Source of the DNA: Desulfovibrio sp.
GTDB taxonomy: Bacteria; Desulfobacterota; Desulfovibrionia; Desulfovibrionales; Desulfovibrionaceae
Direction of reading: 5' to 3'
Assembly: GCA_014804965.1 (NCBI GenBank)
Contig: JAAUYU010000012.1
Span: forward strand, 135,754-193,582
DNA: 57,829 nt
Position 1 is the first letter of the stretch, and every line of letters starts with the position of its first letter. Below the pieces are notes generated by a model. That model had not been told where the DNA came from and made no database searches. It saw nothing but the letters and a program-made list of their open reading frames with translations. The position numbers and the translations under genes were made by a program. Below, piece after piece: positions 37,246-46,072 of this stretch.

Positions 37246-37590
37246 ATGCCGACACTCAAGGACTTCGCCCTCTATCCCATCGACTGGAATCTCACTCCGG
37301 AACACGCCGTCACCATGTATCTCGAATGGGGCAACAATGACTGGCAGGATGAATACCCGCCCGTGCGCTCCAAGGAGGATGTCTCCCACTACTTTGTGGT
37401 GGACAGCTGGCAGGACCCCCCGGTCATCCGGCTCGTGCGCCGCAATTCCGAAGCCGCGGAGGACCTCATCACCGTGCCCCTCCCGCCGGAGCTTTTGCCC
37501 GATTGGCGGGAGGCCAACGGCAACCTGCGCGGCGTGAGCGCACCCACGCCCGCCATCAAGGCGTGGCTCAAAAAGGAGCTGGGCCAATAG
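37246..37590 (+). CDS. small conserved protein, DVU0772-like
   Basis: 114 residues with GGACGCTTCC ahead of the ATG. Rich in Trp, Pro and acidic residues (YLEWGNNDW, YFVVDSWQDPPVIRLVRRN); no membrane segment or metal motif. The N-terminal half resembles the family NCBI names after DVU0772 of Desulfovibrio vulgaris, from memory and unchecked. It follows the zinc-knuckle gene by 41 bp and is probably co-transcribed. Function unknown. Confidence 0.7.
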   Translation: MPTLKDFALYPIDWNLTPEHAVTMYLEWGNNDWQDEYPPVRSKEDVSHYFVVDSWQDPPVIRLVRRNSEAAEDLITVPLPPELLPDWREANGNLRGVSAPTPAIKAWLKKELGQ

Positions 37591-37690
37591 GTTTTTTGCG
37601 CCTGCCATGACAGCGGCAGGCGGGAGCTTCAGGGCAGCGCCGGGTGCGCGCGTTTGGTGCGCCTCCGGCCGTTTTTCGTTGCTGTGCGGC

Positions 37691-38110
37691 CTATTGGAGC
37701 CAGAGGTCCATGCCTGCGCCCATGCCGTCAGAAGGGCGCTCGGTGAAACCGAGTTTTTTGTAAAAGCCCTCATTGCCCGCGGTGGAGATGAGCACGACCT
37801 TGATTTTCCAGCCGGGGCGGCGCTGGCCTTTCACCCAGGCGAGGGCGCGGCGGGCGAGCTCCCTGCCGATGCCCCGGCCCTGCCACGCGGGAAGCACCAT
37901 CAGGTCCGAGAAGTAGGCGATATAGCCGTGGTCCCAGACGATGCGCACCGCGCCGATGATGTCGCCGTTCTTGCGGCAGGCGGCGATGAAGGCAGAATGG
38001 CTGAGGCCCTCCCGCGCTTCCTCGAGGGGGAGTTCCGGCCAGCCCACGGCAGCGCGCAGGCGGCAATATTCCCCTGCGGTGAGTGAGGCGGAGTAGTCAA
38101 GCCGGTTCAT
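37691..38110 (-). CDS. GNAT-family N-acetyltransferase
   Basis: 139 residues. Typical GNAT core: strand SDLMVLPAWQGRGIGRELARRAL with the acetyl-CoA loop Q-G-R-G-I-G, and the late STAGNEGFYKKLGF motif. The substrate is not predictable. Only a weak ribosome site (GCGGGG) is seen. It lies downstream of the anchored solute-binding protein gene, behind a strong hairpin. Confidence 0.85.
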   Translation of the reverse strand: MNRLDYSASLTAGEYCRLRAAVGWPELPLEEAREGLSHSAFIAACRKNGDIIGAVRIVWDHGYIAYFSDLMVLPAWQGRGIGRELARRALAWVKGQRRPGWKIKVVLISTAGNEGFYKKLGFTERPSDGMGAGMDLWLQ

Positions 38111-38178
38111 ACAGGCCCCGCAGGTACAGCAGGAACAGGGCGGTCATCTTCGCGGCCGCAAGGTCCATGGAACGCAGC

Positions 38179-38215
38179 AGGGCGTTTCCCTGCCAAAGCC
38201 GCGGGGAAACGCCCT
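38179..38215 (-). terminator. strong hairpin after the solute-binding protein gene
   Basis: Perfect 12-bp stem (38179-38190 AGGGCGTTTCCC with 38204-38215) and 13-base loop, 23 bases past the stop codon at 38238. No T-run follows on either strand, so it may be a processing/stabilising hairpin or Rho-assisted terminator rather than a classical one. Confidence 0.4.
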
Positions 38216-38237
38216 CAAGTTTCATCGGCAGGGACGC

Positions 38238-39293
38238 TCAGGCGTTGGCGGCAGTCTCCGCGTGGGCCTTTTCTTCGCGGGCGAGGCGCTTTTCCAGCGT
38301 TGCGAGCCTTGCGCGCAATTCGCGCGTGTGCTTCCGTACACCCGCATGGTAGAGCCAGACAAGGCCCAGCACCAGCAGGCTCGATTCCACAAAGAAGAAG
38401 AACAGCCACTGCAAATGGCGCTCCTGCCCGGCGGGGCGCTCCTGCTGGAGCCACTTGCGGGCCAGCGCCTCGCGCTCCTGCGGCGTCACCTGCGCGAGCG
38501 CCGTGGTGATGACATTGAACAGCTCGGGCTTGTCATTGCGCACGGCAACGGCATGGCCGTAGGAAGAATCCACCTTGCCCGCTGTCTGCATCTGAAGGAT
38601 GCCCCCGGTCTGGATTTTTTCCAGCAGGTTGAACTCATAGTCGAGCACGGCGTCCGCCTCGCCGGCGGCCACTTTCTGCAGGGCTTCCAGCGTGGTCGCC
38701 GCGGGAACGGCAATGATCTCGGGGTGAAATTCCTTGAGGAAGTCGTGCCAGGAATAATCCTTGACCACGGCCACCTTCTTGCCCGCGAGCGACGCGACGT
38801 CCGCGCTGTCGAGGCCGCTGCCGCGCCGGGTCATGATGATGCCGGGTTCGGTGATATAGGGCGCGGTGAAGAGCATGTATTCGCTGCGCCGGCCGGTCTT
38901 GGCGGCGGCCATGAAGAGGTCGATCTTGCCCTGGCGCGCCAGTTCCTCGGTGGTGGCCCAGTCGCTCGTGGAGACGGGCCGGAAGTCGATGCCCGTCATC
39001 TTGGCGAGCAGGCGCAGGTAGTCGCCGCCGAGCCCCGTATAACGGCCGCGCTCGTCAAACATTTCCAGCGGGTAGAAGTTGGGGTCCACGCCCACGGTGA
39101 CCACCGGGTTCGCTGCGAGCCACGCCAGGTCTTCCGGAGCAATTTTGTCGAGGACCGGGTTTTTCTGCTCAAGCAGCCCGTCGAGCGCGTCTTCCTTGGT
39201 CGCAAAGGCCTCAGGGAAGAAGGTCTGCGCCCCGAGCAGGACCTGGATGACGATTATGGCGAGTCCAACGCAAAGTAGCAGCAACTGTCGCAT
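38238..39293 (-). CDS. family 3 solute-binding protein anchored by a C-terminal membrane span
   Basis: 351 residues. A hydrophobic N-terminus (1-25) leads to a periplasmic SBP_bac_3 domain (about 60-290: VTVGVDPNFYPLEMFD, GLGGDYLRLLAKMTG, GKIDLFMAAAKTGRRSEYMLFTAPYI, LDYEFNL), the fold of polar amino-acid binding proteins and of sensor-kinase input domains. A membrane span (about 295-317: WLFFFFVESSLLVLGLVWLY) and a 30-residue charged coiled tail follow. No ABC partners or kinase domain are present. GGAG lies upstream of the ATG. It is 70 bp downstream of an APC permease gene on the same strand, suggesting a receptor working with that transporter. Confidence 0.87.
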   Translation of the reverse strand: MRQLLLLCVGLAIIVIQVLLGAQTFFPEAFATKEDALDGLLEQKNPVLDKIAPEDLAWLAANPVVTVGVDPNFYPLEMFDERGRYTGLGGDYLRLLAKMTGIDFRPVSTSDWATTEELARQGKIDLFMAAAKTGRRSEYMLFTAPYITEPGIIMTRRGSGLDSADVASLAGKKVAVVKDYSWHDFLKEFHPEIIAVPAATTLEALQKVAAGEADAVLDYEFNLLEKIQTGGILQMQTAGKVDSSYGHAVAVRNDKPELFNVITTALAQVTPQEREALARKWLQQERPAGQERHLQWLFFFFVESSLLVLGLVWLYHAGVRKHTRELRARLATLEKRLAREEKAHAETAANA

Positions 39294-39363
39294 GTGTTCT
39301 CCACAAAATTCCGGCGTGTCCGGCTACGGCCCGCGCGGCTGGCGCCCGGCCGGGGCGCCTGTG

Positions 39364-40887
39364 TCAGCGCTCGGCGGTGGCCGTTTTTTCCTTCGGGGCT
39401 TCTTCCTCATCTTCCTCGGGGTCGAACAGCACAGGGCAGTTGCTTTTGCCGAAGAGCAGGTAGCGCAGTCGTGAATGGGGGATATGCAAAAGCTCGCTGC
39501 GCCGGTTGGCGAAGAAGATGCCGCCGAGGCCCACCCAGATGAAGAGCATGATCCACGAGGGCACACTGATGGCCGCCGGAGAGCTGGGGAAGATGAGCAG
39601 GAAGAAGCAGACGACGGACGTGGCCGCGCCGATGACACAGACGGGCTTGCCCCAGCCCGCTTCGGAAAGGCGCGGATGCCGCGTGAGGTACTTGTAGGCC
39701 GTCATGCTGGTGAACAGGTAGGCGAGAGCCGTGCCGATGGCCGACATGTCCACGATCCAGCCGAGGGCCGCGCGCCCGAACCACGGCACCACAAGGCAGA
39801 GCGCCAGGGTGAAGAGCACGCTCTTCCAGGGCGTGTTGTAGCGCGGATGCACGGAGGCGAAAAATTCCGGCAAAAACTTGCTGCGCCCCATGCTGAAGAG
39901 GAGGCGCGTGGTGGCCATGAAAAAGCCGTTCATGCCCGTGAGGATGCCCGCCAGCACCGGCACGGTGAGCGCCACGCCGCCGAAACGGCCGAACACCTGG
40001 TCGGCCACCCAGCCCGTGGCCCAGGCGTGGTTCTGGCTCAGAAGGTCCTTGTAGGGGATATAGCCCGCCACGCAGAGCGTCACGAGGGCATAGAGGATGG
40101 CCCCGCAAATGATGGAGAGCAGCATGAGGTCACGCGCCTTGGCCGGAGAGAACTTGAACTCCTCCGCGGTCTGCGGGATGGTGTCGAAGCCCACATAGAG
40201 CCAGGGCGTGAGCGCCAGCACCACGAGGACGCAGGCGAGCGGCGAGCGGTCTTCCGCAAAAAGCGGCTGGAAGTTCTCCAGGCTCGCCGACTCGGTGAGG
40301 AAGGTGCCCGTGGCGAGCACGAGCACGCCGGTGGTGAGCGCCAGCGCGAGGATGACCTGGATGGTGCTCGCCGCGTTCATGCCGCGGTAATTCATCCAGC
40401 CGAAGAGCAGGAGAATGGTGGAAACGAATGCCAGCTCGCCCGCATTGATGTTCCAGCCGGCGATGGAATAGAGGAAGCCCACGTCAAAGACGCCGGGGAG
40501 CAGGTAGCGGGTAAGCAGGATGAGCGCCATGGCGTTGGCCGCGATGACGCAGATATAGCTCAGCACCAGCGCCCAGCCGCACACAAAGGCCCCGCGCGTG
40601 CCGAAGCCCGCGTAGGCGTAGGCGAAGGCCCCGCCCGCCACCGGATAGGGCTTGACGAGGAAGCTGTAGCTCAGGGCTACGATGCACTGGAAGAGCGCGC
40701 CCACAAAGAAGGCGATGATGGTCCCGAGGGGGCCCGCGTCCGGCAGGAAGCGAATGGCGGGCAGGATGAAGCAGCCCCAGCCGACAATGGCCCCGAGCGC
40801 CAGGGCGAGAACTTCAATGGGGTTGAGGGTTTTTTCCAGCTCTTCGCGCTCGTGGCCCTTCACTCCATGCTGTGGCGTCTCCCCCAT
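39364..40887 (-). CDS. APC-superfamily amino acid permease
   Basis: 507 residues, about 12 membrane spans, secondary transporter of the amino acid-polyamine-organocation superfamily. The first helix carries GAIVGWGCFI, a G-rich substrate-binding break typical of APC members. The C-terminal cytoplasmic tail is acidic (DPEEDEEEAPKE). The ATG at 40887 is supported by TCAGGAGGGA; a frame to 40917 is not needed. The substrate is unknown. Expression looks sigma54-dependent from the element at 40936-40951, and the anchored binding protein gene follows. Confidence 0.9.
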   Translation of the reverse strand: MGETPQHGVKGHEREELEKTLNPIEVLALALGAIVGWGCFILPAIRFLPDAGPLGTIIAFFVGALFQCIVALSYSFLVKPYPVAGGAFAYAYAGFGTRGAFVCGWALVLSYICVIAANAMALILLTRYLLPGVFDVGFLYSIAGWNINAGELAFVSTILLLFGWMNYRGMNAASTIQVILALALTTGVLVLATGTFLTESASLENFQPLFAEDRSPLACVLVVLALTPWLYVGFDTIPQTAEEFKFSPAKARDLMLLSIICGAILYALVTLCVAGYIPYKDLLSQNHAWATGWVADQVFGRFGGVALTVPVLAGILTGMNGFFMATTRLLFSMGRSKFLPEFFASVHPRYNTPWKSVLFTLALCLVVPWFGRAALGWIVDMSAIGTALAYLFTSMTAYKYLTRHPRLSEAGWGKPVCVIGAATSVVCFFLLIFPSSPAAISVPSWIMLFIWVGLGGIFFANRRSELLHIPHSRLRYLLFGKSNCPVLFDPEEDEEEAPKEKTATAER

Positions 40888-40917
40888 GCTCCCTCCTGAA
40901 TCCGGCGTGTGCGCCAA

Positions 40918-40969
40918 GTGGCGTCATTTCACAAAAGCAATCCTTGTGCCATATGGCACATGACGCCAC
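40918..40969. repeat. nested inverted repeats at the permease promoter
   Basis: Outer arms GTGGCGTCAT (40918-40927) and ATGACGCCAC (40960-40969) are a perfect 10-bp inverted pair. Inside lies the perfect 16-bp palindrome TGTGCCATATGGCACA (40945-40960). The left outer arm covers the expected transcription start. Likely operator sites. Confidence 0.75.
40936..40951 (-). promoter_or_regulatory. rpoN site: sigma54 (-24/-12) promoter for the APC permease
   Basis: On the minus strand TGGCAC-AAGGA-TTGCT: the full -24 TGGCAC and -12 TTGCT elements with GG and GC exactly 10 bases apart. Expected start near 40925, leader about 38 bases. Upstream half sites at 85-165 bp are at normal activator distance. 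Confidence 0.7.
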
Positions 40970-41070
40970 AGGCCTTGATTTTCGGCCTGTTTTGGCGCCG
41001 GGGCAGGGCGTTTGCCACAAAAATCGAAAGTCTCCGAGTCGAAAAAAACTCAACGACCACGATATTCCGC

Positions 41071-41116
41071 AAAAAACATGAGTTGTTTCTGACTTATTTT
41101 GCAAAAACGACTCATG
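41071..41116 (-). terminator. terminator-like inverted repeat after the folD/EamA genes
   Basis: Minus-strand hairpin: 12-bp stem (41105-41116 with 41077-41088, one G-U pair), a 16-base A+T-rich loop, followed by TTTTTT (41076-41071). It is 86 bases past the EamA stop. The same arms carry the ATGAGT(T/C)G half sites discussed for the permease promoter, so an alternative or additional role as activator site is possible. Confidence 0.5.
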
Positions 41117-41201
41117 CTTTTGCGTCGCAGACCCTATGTGAAGAAAATGTTTCAGCCTCTGAACCGGGGGAGACGCGGGAGGAGCCGCATGACTGCCAGC
41201 C

Positions 41202-42041
41202 TCAGCCCAGGCGGATGATCATGGCTCCGCCCATGACGAGGAGGATGGCGAGCAGCCGTAGCGCGGTGAGCCGCTCCCCGAGGAAGATGACGGCCATGAT
41301 CATGCCGAAGATGACCGAGGTCTCGCGCAGGGCGGCCACAAGGGCGATGGGCGCGAGTGTCATGGCCCAGATGGCGATGCCGTAGGAGCCCAGTCCGCAG
41401 AGGCCCCCGGAAATGCCGGGAACGGCGCGCCGCCTCAAATAGCGCAGGTAGTCGCGTCCGTAGCGCGCGAGCACATAGATATGGAGGGGGAAGATATTGA
41501 GGAAGAAAATCCAGCAGGTATAGCTCACGCTGTCGCCGGAAAGGCGCGCGCCGTAGCCGTCGGCCAGCGTATAGCCCATGATGACGAAGGAGGTGCGCAG
41601 GGAATAGAGGACGCCCTTGAGACTGCCCTTGTGGGCCAGCTTCTGCTCCAGCGCCAGCGTGAGGATGCCGGAGCAGAGCAGGATGACGCCGCCCCAGCCC
41701 GCGAGGCCGAGCGGCACGCCGATGAGGCAGAGTGCCAGCGCCGTGAGCATGGGGGCCGTGCCGCGCATGATGGTGTAGCCGAGGGTGAGGTCGGCCACGC
41801 GGTAGGCCGCGGCGATGCAGAGATAATAGGTGAGGTGGCAGCAGCACGAAAGCGCGAGAAAGCCCCAGGCCGCCCTGTCCGGGAAGGGCAGGAAGGGCAA
41901 CAGGAATATGGCCCCGAGTCCGCCGCCGAGGGCGTTCATGGCCGTTTCGTAGAGCTTGTTCTCGCCGCCCTTGACGATGATGTTCCAGGTGGCGTGGAGG
42001 AAGGCCGCGCCGAGCACAAGAAGGATGACTGTACCGGACAT
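41202..42041 (-). CDS. EamA/DMT-superfamily transporter
   Basis: 279 residues with about ten hydrophobic spans in two repeated halves (LVLGAAFLHATWNIIVKGG, then TSVIFGMIMAVIFLGERLTALRLLAILLVMGG), the drug/metabolite exporter layout. GGAGG lies seven bases before the ATG. It is 60 bp downstream of folD on the same strand; the substrate (amino acid or metabolite export) cannot be told. Confidence 0.88.
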   Translation of the reverse strand: MSGTVILLVLGAAFLHATWNIIVKGGENKLYETAMNALGGGLGAIFLLPFLPFPDRAAWGFLALSCCCHLTYYLCIAAAYRVADLTLGYTIMRGTAPMLTALALCLIGVPLGLAGWGGVILLCSGILTLALEQKLAHKGSLKGVLYSLRTSFVIMGYTLADGYGARLSGDSVSYTCWIFFLNIFPLHIYVLARYGRDYLRYLRRRAVPGISGGLCGLGSYGIAIWAMTLAPIALVAALRETSVIFGMIMAVIFLGERLTALRLLAILLVMGGAMIIRLG

Positions 42042-42101
42042 GCTGCCCTCCGCGCGGCATTCCCGCTTTCCGGGCCCGGCGGCCCTGCGGGCACGACGCC
42101 C

Positions 42102-43010
42102 TTATGCCTTCCCGTTTTCCGCCGCGAGATGGCGCCTTGCCGAGCGCACGGTGTTCTGCATGAGCATGGCGATGGTCATGGGGCCTACGCCGCCGGGCAC
42201 CGGGGTAATTTTCCCGGCGACCTCCCGCGCGGCCGCAAAGTCCACGTCGCCCGCAAGGATGGCCTTGCCCGTGGTTTCATTGAAGCCCACACGGTTCACG
42301 CCCACGTCGATGACCGTGGCGCCGGGCTTGATCCAGTCCGCCTTCACAAGCTTGGGCACGCCCGCGGCCACGATAAGCACGTCCGCGCGGCGGCAATGGG
42401 CGGCAAGGTCCCGGGTGTGCGAATGCGCGAGCGTGACCGTGGCGTTTCCCCCCGGTCCCTTCTGGCCCAGCATGACGGAAAGGGGCTTGCCCACGATATT
42501 GGAGCGCCCCACCACCACGGCTTCGGCTCCGTCAAGCTCCACACCGGAGCGCACGAGCATTTCCTGGATGCCCGCGGGCGTGCAGGGGCGGAAGGTCACG
42601 GCCTCGCCGCCGATGAGCAGGTTGCCGAGGTTGACCGGGTGGAAGCCGTCCACATCCTTCTTCGGGTCGATGGCGTGGAGCACGCGGGTCTCGTCGATAT
42701 GCTTCGGCAGCGGCAACTGCACGAGGATGCCGTGGATGTCAGGGTCGGCGTTGTAGCGCCCGATGAGCGCCAGAAGCTCGGCCTCGCTGATGTCAGCCGG
42801 GCGGTTTTCCTGCACCTCGTGGAAGCCGAGTTCGTGCGCCGTGCGCGTCTTGCGGGTGACATAGCTCACCGAGGCCGGGTCCTCGCCCACGAGGATGGTG
42901 ACCAGGCCGGGAACCTTGCCGTAGTGCTCCCGCAGCTCCGCCACTTCGGCGCGCAAGCCCTCAAGAAGGGCGCGGCTCATGGCCACGCCGTCGATGATCG
43001 TTGCAGACAT
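42102..43010 (-). CDS. folD: methylenetetrahydrofolate dehydrogenase/methenyltetrahydrofolate cyclohydrolase
   Basis: Bifunctional enzyme interconverting 5,10-methylene-THF, methenyl-THF and 10-formyl-THF. 302 residues with SYVTRKTRTA (catalytic Tyr and Lys), ILVQLPLP, the KDVDGFHP segment, GRSNIVGKP and the C-terminal TPVPGGVGPMT. The ATG at 43010 has CAGGAGA upstream; the frame extends to 43277 but only by overlapping fhs. It is 44 bp behind fhs, so the two work in sequence on formate. Confidence 0.96.
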   Translation of the reverse strand: MSATIIDGVAMSRALLEGLRAEVAELREHYGKVPGLVTILVGEDPASVSYVTRKTRTAHELGFHEVQENRPADISEAELLALIGRYNADPDIHGILVQLPLPKHIDETRVLHAIDPKKDVDGFHPVNLGNLLIGGEAVTFRPCTPAGIQEMLVRSGVELDGAEAVVVGRSNIVGKPLSVMLGQKGPGGNATVTLAHSHTRDLAAHCRRADVLIVAAGVPKLVKADWIKPGATVIDVGVNRVGFNETTGKAILAGDVDFAAAREVAGKITPVPGGVGPMTIAMLMQNTVRSARRHLAAENGKA

Positions 43011-43054
43011 GGGTCTCCTGTACTCAGCGTGAAGCAGTCCGCCTGCGCGGGCGG

Positions 43055-44827
43055 CTAGAAAATCCCCTTGACCCTGCCTGTCTCGGTATCCACGTCCACG
43101 CGCCGGAAGGCCGGGTTGGAGCCCGTGCCCGGCATGAGGGTGATCTTGCCGGAAACGGGCACCACAAAGCCCGCGCCGCCATAGATGAGCACATCGCGGA
43201 TCTTGAGCCGCCAGCCCTTGGGCGCGCCCTTGAGGTTGGGGTCGTCGGAGAGGGAAAGGTGGGTCTTGACCATGCACAGGCCGAGTTCGTCGGCGTCCTC
43301 GCGTTCCTGGATCTTTTGCAGCTTGGCCTCGGCCTCGCCGGAAAAGTCCACGCCGTCGGCGCCGTAGATTTCCCGCGCCACGAGCTCGATGCGCTCTTTG
43401 AAAGGCATGTCCCAGCTATAAAGGGGCCTGAATTCCGTCTTTTCGTTACAGGCGTCCATGACCGCGTCGGCCAGCTCCAGCGCGCCCTCGCCTCCCAGTT
43501 CCCAGTGGCGGGACACAGCCACCCGCGCCCCGGCCGCTTCGCAAAGCTCGCGCACCTTGGCGATCTCGGCCGGGGTGTCGGTCACAAAGGCGTTGATGCA
43601 CACCACCGGGGACACGCCGGATTTCTTGACGCTCTCGATATGGTGCAAAAGGTTGCAGCAGCCCGCCTCCACAAAGCCCACATTTTCTTCCGAGTATTCG
43701 CGCGGCAGCGGCCGCCCGGGCACGGGCACGGGCGCGCCGCCGTGGCTCTTGAGCGCGCGCACCGTGGCCACCACCACGGCCGCGTCCGGCGCAAGGCCGC
43801 TGTAATGGCACTTGAGGTTCCAGAACTTTTCATAGCCGATGTCCGCGCCAAAGCCGGACTCCGTCACATGGTAGTCGCTGAGCTTGAGGCCCACGCGGTC
43901 GGCGATGACCGAGCTCTGGCCGATGGCGATATTGGCGAAGGGCCCGGCATGGACAAAGACGGGCTGGCCCTCGATGGTCTGGATGAGGTTGGGGTTGATG
44001 GCCTCCACCATCCAGGCGGTCATGGCCCCGTCCACCTCAAGGTCGGCCGTGGTGACGGGCTTGCCCGCGCGGTCATAGGCCACGATGATTTTCCCCATGC
44101 GGCGGCGCATATCCGCCAGGTCGCGCGAGATGGCGAGGATGGCCATCACCTCGCTGGAGACGGCAATGTCGAAGCGCGAGCGCATCATGAAGCCGTCGGA
44201 CTTGCCGTTGACGCCGTCGATGCCGGTGATGATGTTGCGCAGCTCCTGGCAGCAGAAATCCATCACCCAGCCCATGTTCACATTGGTGGGGTCGATGTTG
44301 AGCCGCGGCATTTTTGAGAGGGAGAGCAGCTTTTCGTCATCGTAGTTGCGCTCATGCTGCATCCGCGAGGTGAGCGCCACCATGGCGAGGTTGTGCGCGT
44401 TCATGACCGCATTGATGTCCCCCGTGAAGCCGAGGGAATACTGCGTGAGCGGGATGCACTGGGAAAGGCCGCCGCCCGCGGCCGAGCCCTTGACGCCCAT
44501 GGTGGGGCCGCCGGAGGGCTGGCGGATGGCTGCCGAGGCGCGCTTGCCGCGCCTGCCGAGGCCCTGCACGAGGCCGATGGTGGTGGTGGACTTGCCCTCG
44601 CCGAGCGGCGTGGGCGTGATGGCCGTGACATCCACATACTTGCCATTGGGGCGGTCAGCGAGGCGGTCCAGCACCTTGCGGAAGTCCACCTTGCCCATGT
44701 AGTGCCCGTAGGGCAGAAGCTCGCTCTCCTCCAGCCCCAGATCGCGGCCGATCTGGGAGATGGTCTTCATGGTCTTTTCGGCTTCCTGCGCGATTTCCCA
44801 GTCGGCATGGGCTTTGGGGTCCAGCAT
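43055..44827 (-). CDS. fhs: formate--tetrahydrofolate ligase
   Basis: ATP-dependent entry of formate into the folate pool as 10-formyl-THF. The 590 residues have the P-loop TPLGEGKST near residue 73, followed by the conserved [19 protein letters not shown] stretch, and [16 protein letters not shown] precedes the ATG. Followed by folD, giving the formate-to-methylene-THF branch used in acetogenesis, the reductive glycine pathway and purine synthesis. Confidence 0.97.
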   Translation of the reverse strand: MLDPKAHADWEIAQEAEKTMKTISQIGRDLGLEESELLPYGHYMGKVDFRKVLDRLADRPNGKYVDVTAITPTPLGEGKSTTTIGLVQGLGRRGKRASAAIRQPSGGPTMGVKGSAAGGGLSQCIPLTQYSLGFTGDINAVMNAHNLAMVALTSRMQHERNYDDEKLLSLSKMPRLNIDPTNVNMGWVMDFCCQELRNIITGIDGVNGKSDGFMMRSRFDIAVSSEVMAILAISRDLADMRRRMGKIIVAYDRAGKPVTTADLEVDGAMTAWMVEAINPNLIQTIEGQPVFVHAGPFANIAIGQSSVIADRVGLKLSDYHVTESGFGADIGYEKFWNLKCHYSGLAPDAAVVVATVRALKSHGGAPVPVPGRPLPREYSEENVGFVEAGCCNLLHHIESVKKSGVSPVVCINAFVTDTPAEIAKVRELCEAAGARVAVSRHWELGGEGALELADAVMDACNEKTEFRPLYSWDMPFKERIELVAREIYGADGVDFSGEAEAKLQKIQEREDADELGLCMVKTHLSLSDDPNLKGAPKGWRLKIRDVLIYGGAGFVVPVSGKITLMPGTGSNPAFRRVDVDTETGRVKGIF

Positions 44828-44921
44828 GGTGTGCTCCTCGGATGTGGGCGGGCCGTGCGCAACGCTCTTGCGGAAAATGGTCGGAGGCCCGCCCGTAAAA
44901 GGCGGGCAGGCCCCCGGAGAG

Positions 44922-46025
44922 CTAGATCTTTTCCAGCTTGTACTCGCGCGTGCCGAGGCCGATGGCCTCGCCGTAGCTCAACTGCACTTCGCCCCTGGTG
45001 TGCGGCCAGCGGGCGGTGAACTTGTCCGTCTTCGCCTCGGCGATCTTGGGGTCAAAGGCCGGGGCCTTGTTCACGAGGTCATAGCAGGCCTGGTCCAGCG
45101 CCACCGGGTCCATGGAAGCGAGGATGCCGAGGTCCGGCACGAGGGGCATGTCGCTCCAGCCAACGCAGTCACAGTCCGGCGTGACGTTGAGGACGAAGTT
45201 GATATAGCAGATGTGCTTCTGCTTGCCCTTCACCACGCCGTAGGCGTATTCGGTGAGGCGTTCCACAAAGGGCACCATCTCGGAGCTCCAGTCGATGCTG
45301 ATGGCCTTGTTGGGGCGCACCGGGCAGACGGTGATACACTCGAAACAGCCGATGCAGCGGCTCACATCCACATGGCTCTTGCCGTTGACGAGCGTGAGGG
45401 CCTTCTGCGGGCACACTTTCACGCAGCGGCCGCAGCCGACGCAGAGGGATTCGTCGATCTGCACATGCACGCCGTGCTGGTCCCGCTTGCCGGCCACGGA
45501 CGCGCCGCCCATGGCGAGGTTCTTGATGGCCCCGCCGAAGCCCGCCATCTCATGCCCCTTGAAGTGGGAGAGCACCACCATGGATGGCACGCGGCGGATG
45601 GCGGCGGCGATGCGCACATCCTTGAAGTGCTTGCAGTTGATGCGCACAGGCACGTCTTCCTCGCCATAGAGGCCGTCGGCGATGATGACGGGCGCGCCCA
45701 CGGTCTCGGGCGTGAAGCCGTGGAGATAGGCGGTGTGGAGATGGTCCACGGCATTGTGCCGCGTGCCGGAATAGAGGGTGGTTGTGTCCGTGAGGAAAGG
45801 CTTGGCCCCGGCGGCCTTCATCTTGTCCACGGCCACGCGCGCGAACATGGGCTTGATGTGGGTGTCGTTGCCGTATTCGCCGAAGTGGATCTTGACGGCG
45901 GCGAGGTCATTGCGCTTGAGGACCTTTTTCAGCTGGAGCGCGTCGCAGAGGCGCGCCACCTTGGCGCACTTGTTGTTGTCCAGCGAGCGGCTGTGCATTC
46001 CGGTGAAGTAAACCGTGGCTGCCAT
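44922..46025 (-). CDS. DUF362 protein with two [4Fe-4S] ferredoxin motifs
   Basis: 367 residues. N-terminal DUF362 domain ([28 protein letters not shown]), then [12 protein letters not shown] and [12 protein letters not shown], two complete 8Fe-ferredoxin cluster motifs at about 196-207 and 224-235. The domain is common in anaerobes; an electron-transfer role is likely, partners unknown. TAGGAGGA precedes the ATG. It is 94 bp upstream of fhs and 47 bp downstream of the PLP enzyme gene; a GC-rich hairpin at 44887-44907 lies between it and fhs. Confidence 0.9.
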   Translation of the reverse strand: MAATVYFTGMHSRSLDNNKCAKVARLCDALQLKKVLKRNDLAAVKIHFGEYGNDTHIKPMFARVAVDKMKAAGAKPFLTDTTTLYSGTRHNAVDHLHTAYLHGFTPETVGAPVIIADGLYGEEDVPVRINCKHFKDVRIAAAIRRVPSMVVLSHFKGHEMAGFGGAIKNLAMGGASVAGKRDQHGVHVQIDESLCVGCGRCVKVCPQKALTLVNGKSHVDVSRCIGCFECITVCPVRPNKAISIDWSSEMVPFVERLTEYAYGVVKGKQKHICYINFVLNVTPDCDCVGWSDMPLVPDLGILASMDPVALDQACYDLVNKAPAFDPKIAEAKTDKFTARWPHTRGEVQLSYGEAIGLGTREYKLEKI

Positions 46026-46072
46026 GTTTTCCTCCTAAAAGGTTTGAAGCCGTGAAATTTGTGCGCCTTGCG

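Larger units (their letters stand above)
40888..41201. promoter_or_regulatory. 314-bp regulatory intergenic region, A+T-rich in part
   Basis: No gene seen. From the permease side outward it contains the inverted repeat 40918-40927/40960-40969, a 16-bp palindrome 40945-40960 with an embedded sigma54 element (40936-40951), then an A-rich stretch 41018-41116 with GAGTCG/ACTC-type half sites at 41036-41041, 41048-41053, 41080-41085 and 41108-41113. The last two are part of a 12-bp inverted repeat that may also act as a terminator for the folD-side genes. The layout is that of an enhancer-dependent promoter. Confidence 0.55.

Noticed and set aside
34466-37255. 929-codon open frame antisense to the zinc-knuckle gene
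   Set aside because: Same composition artefact. The plus frame has a good ribosome site, TPR-like periodicity and membrane spans; the antisense frame has none.
37599-37622. 8-bp GC hairpin after the DVU0772-like gene as a terminator
   Set aside because: The T6 run lies before the hairpin on the plus strand, and on the minus strand the hairpin is followed by A's, so it is not an intrinsic terminator in either direction.
43010-43277. N-terminal extension of folD by 89 codons
   Set aside because: It overlaps the end of fhs and reads as low-complexity shadow sequence. The ATG at 43010 has CAGGAGA upstream and matches FolD N-termini.
44887-44907. GCCCGCC/GGCGGGC hairpin between DUF362 and fhs genes as a terminator
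   Set aside because: There is no T-run after the stem on either strand; it may modulate readthrough but cannot be called.
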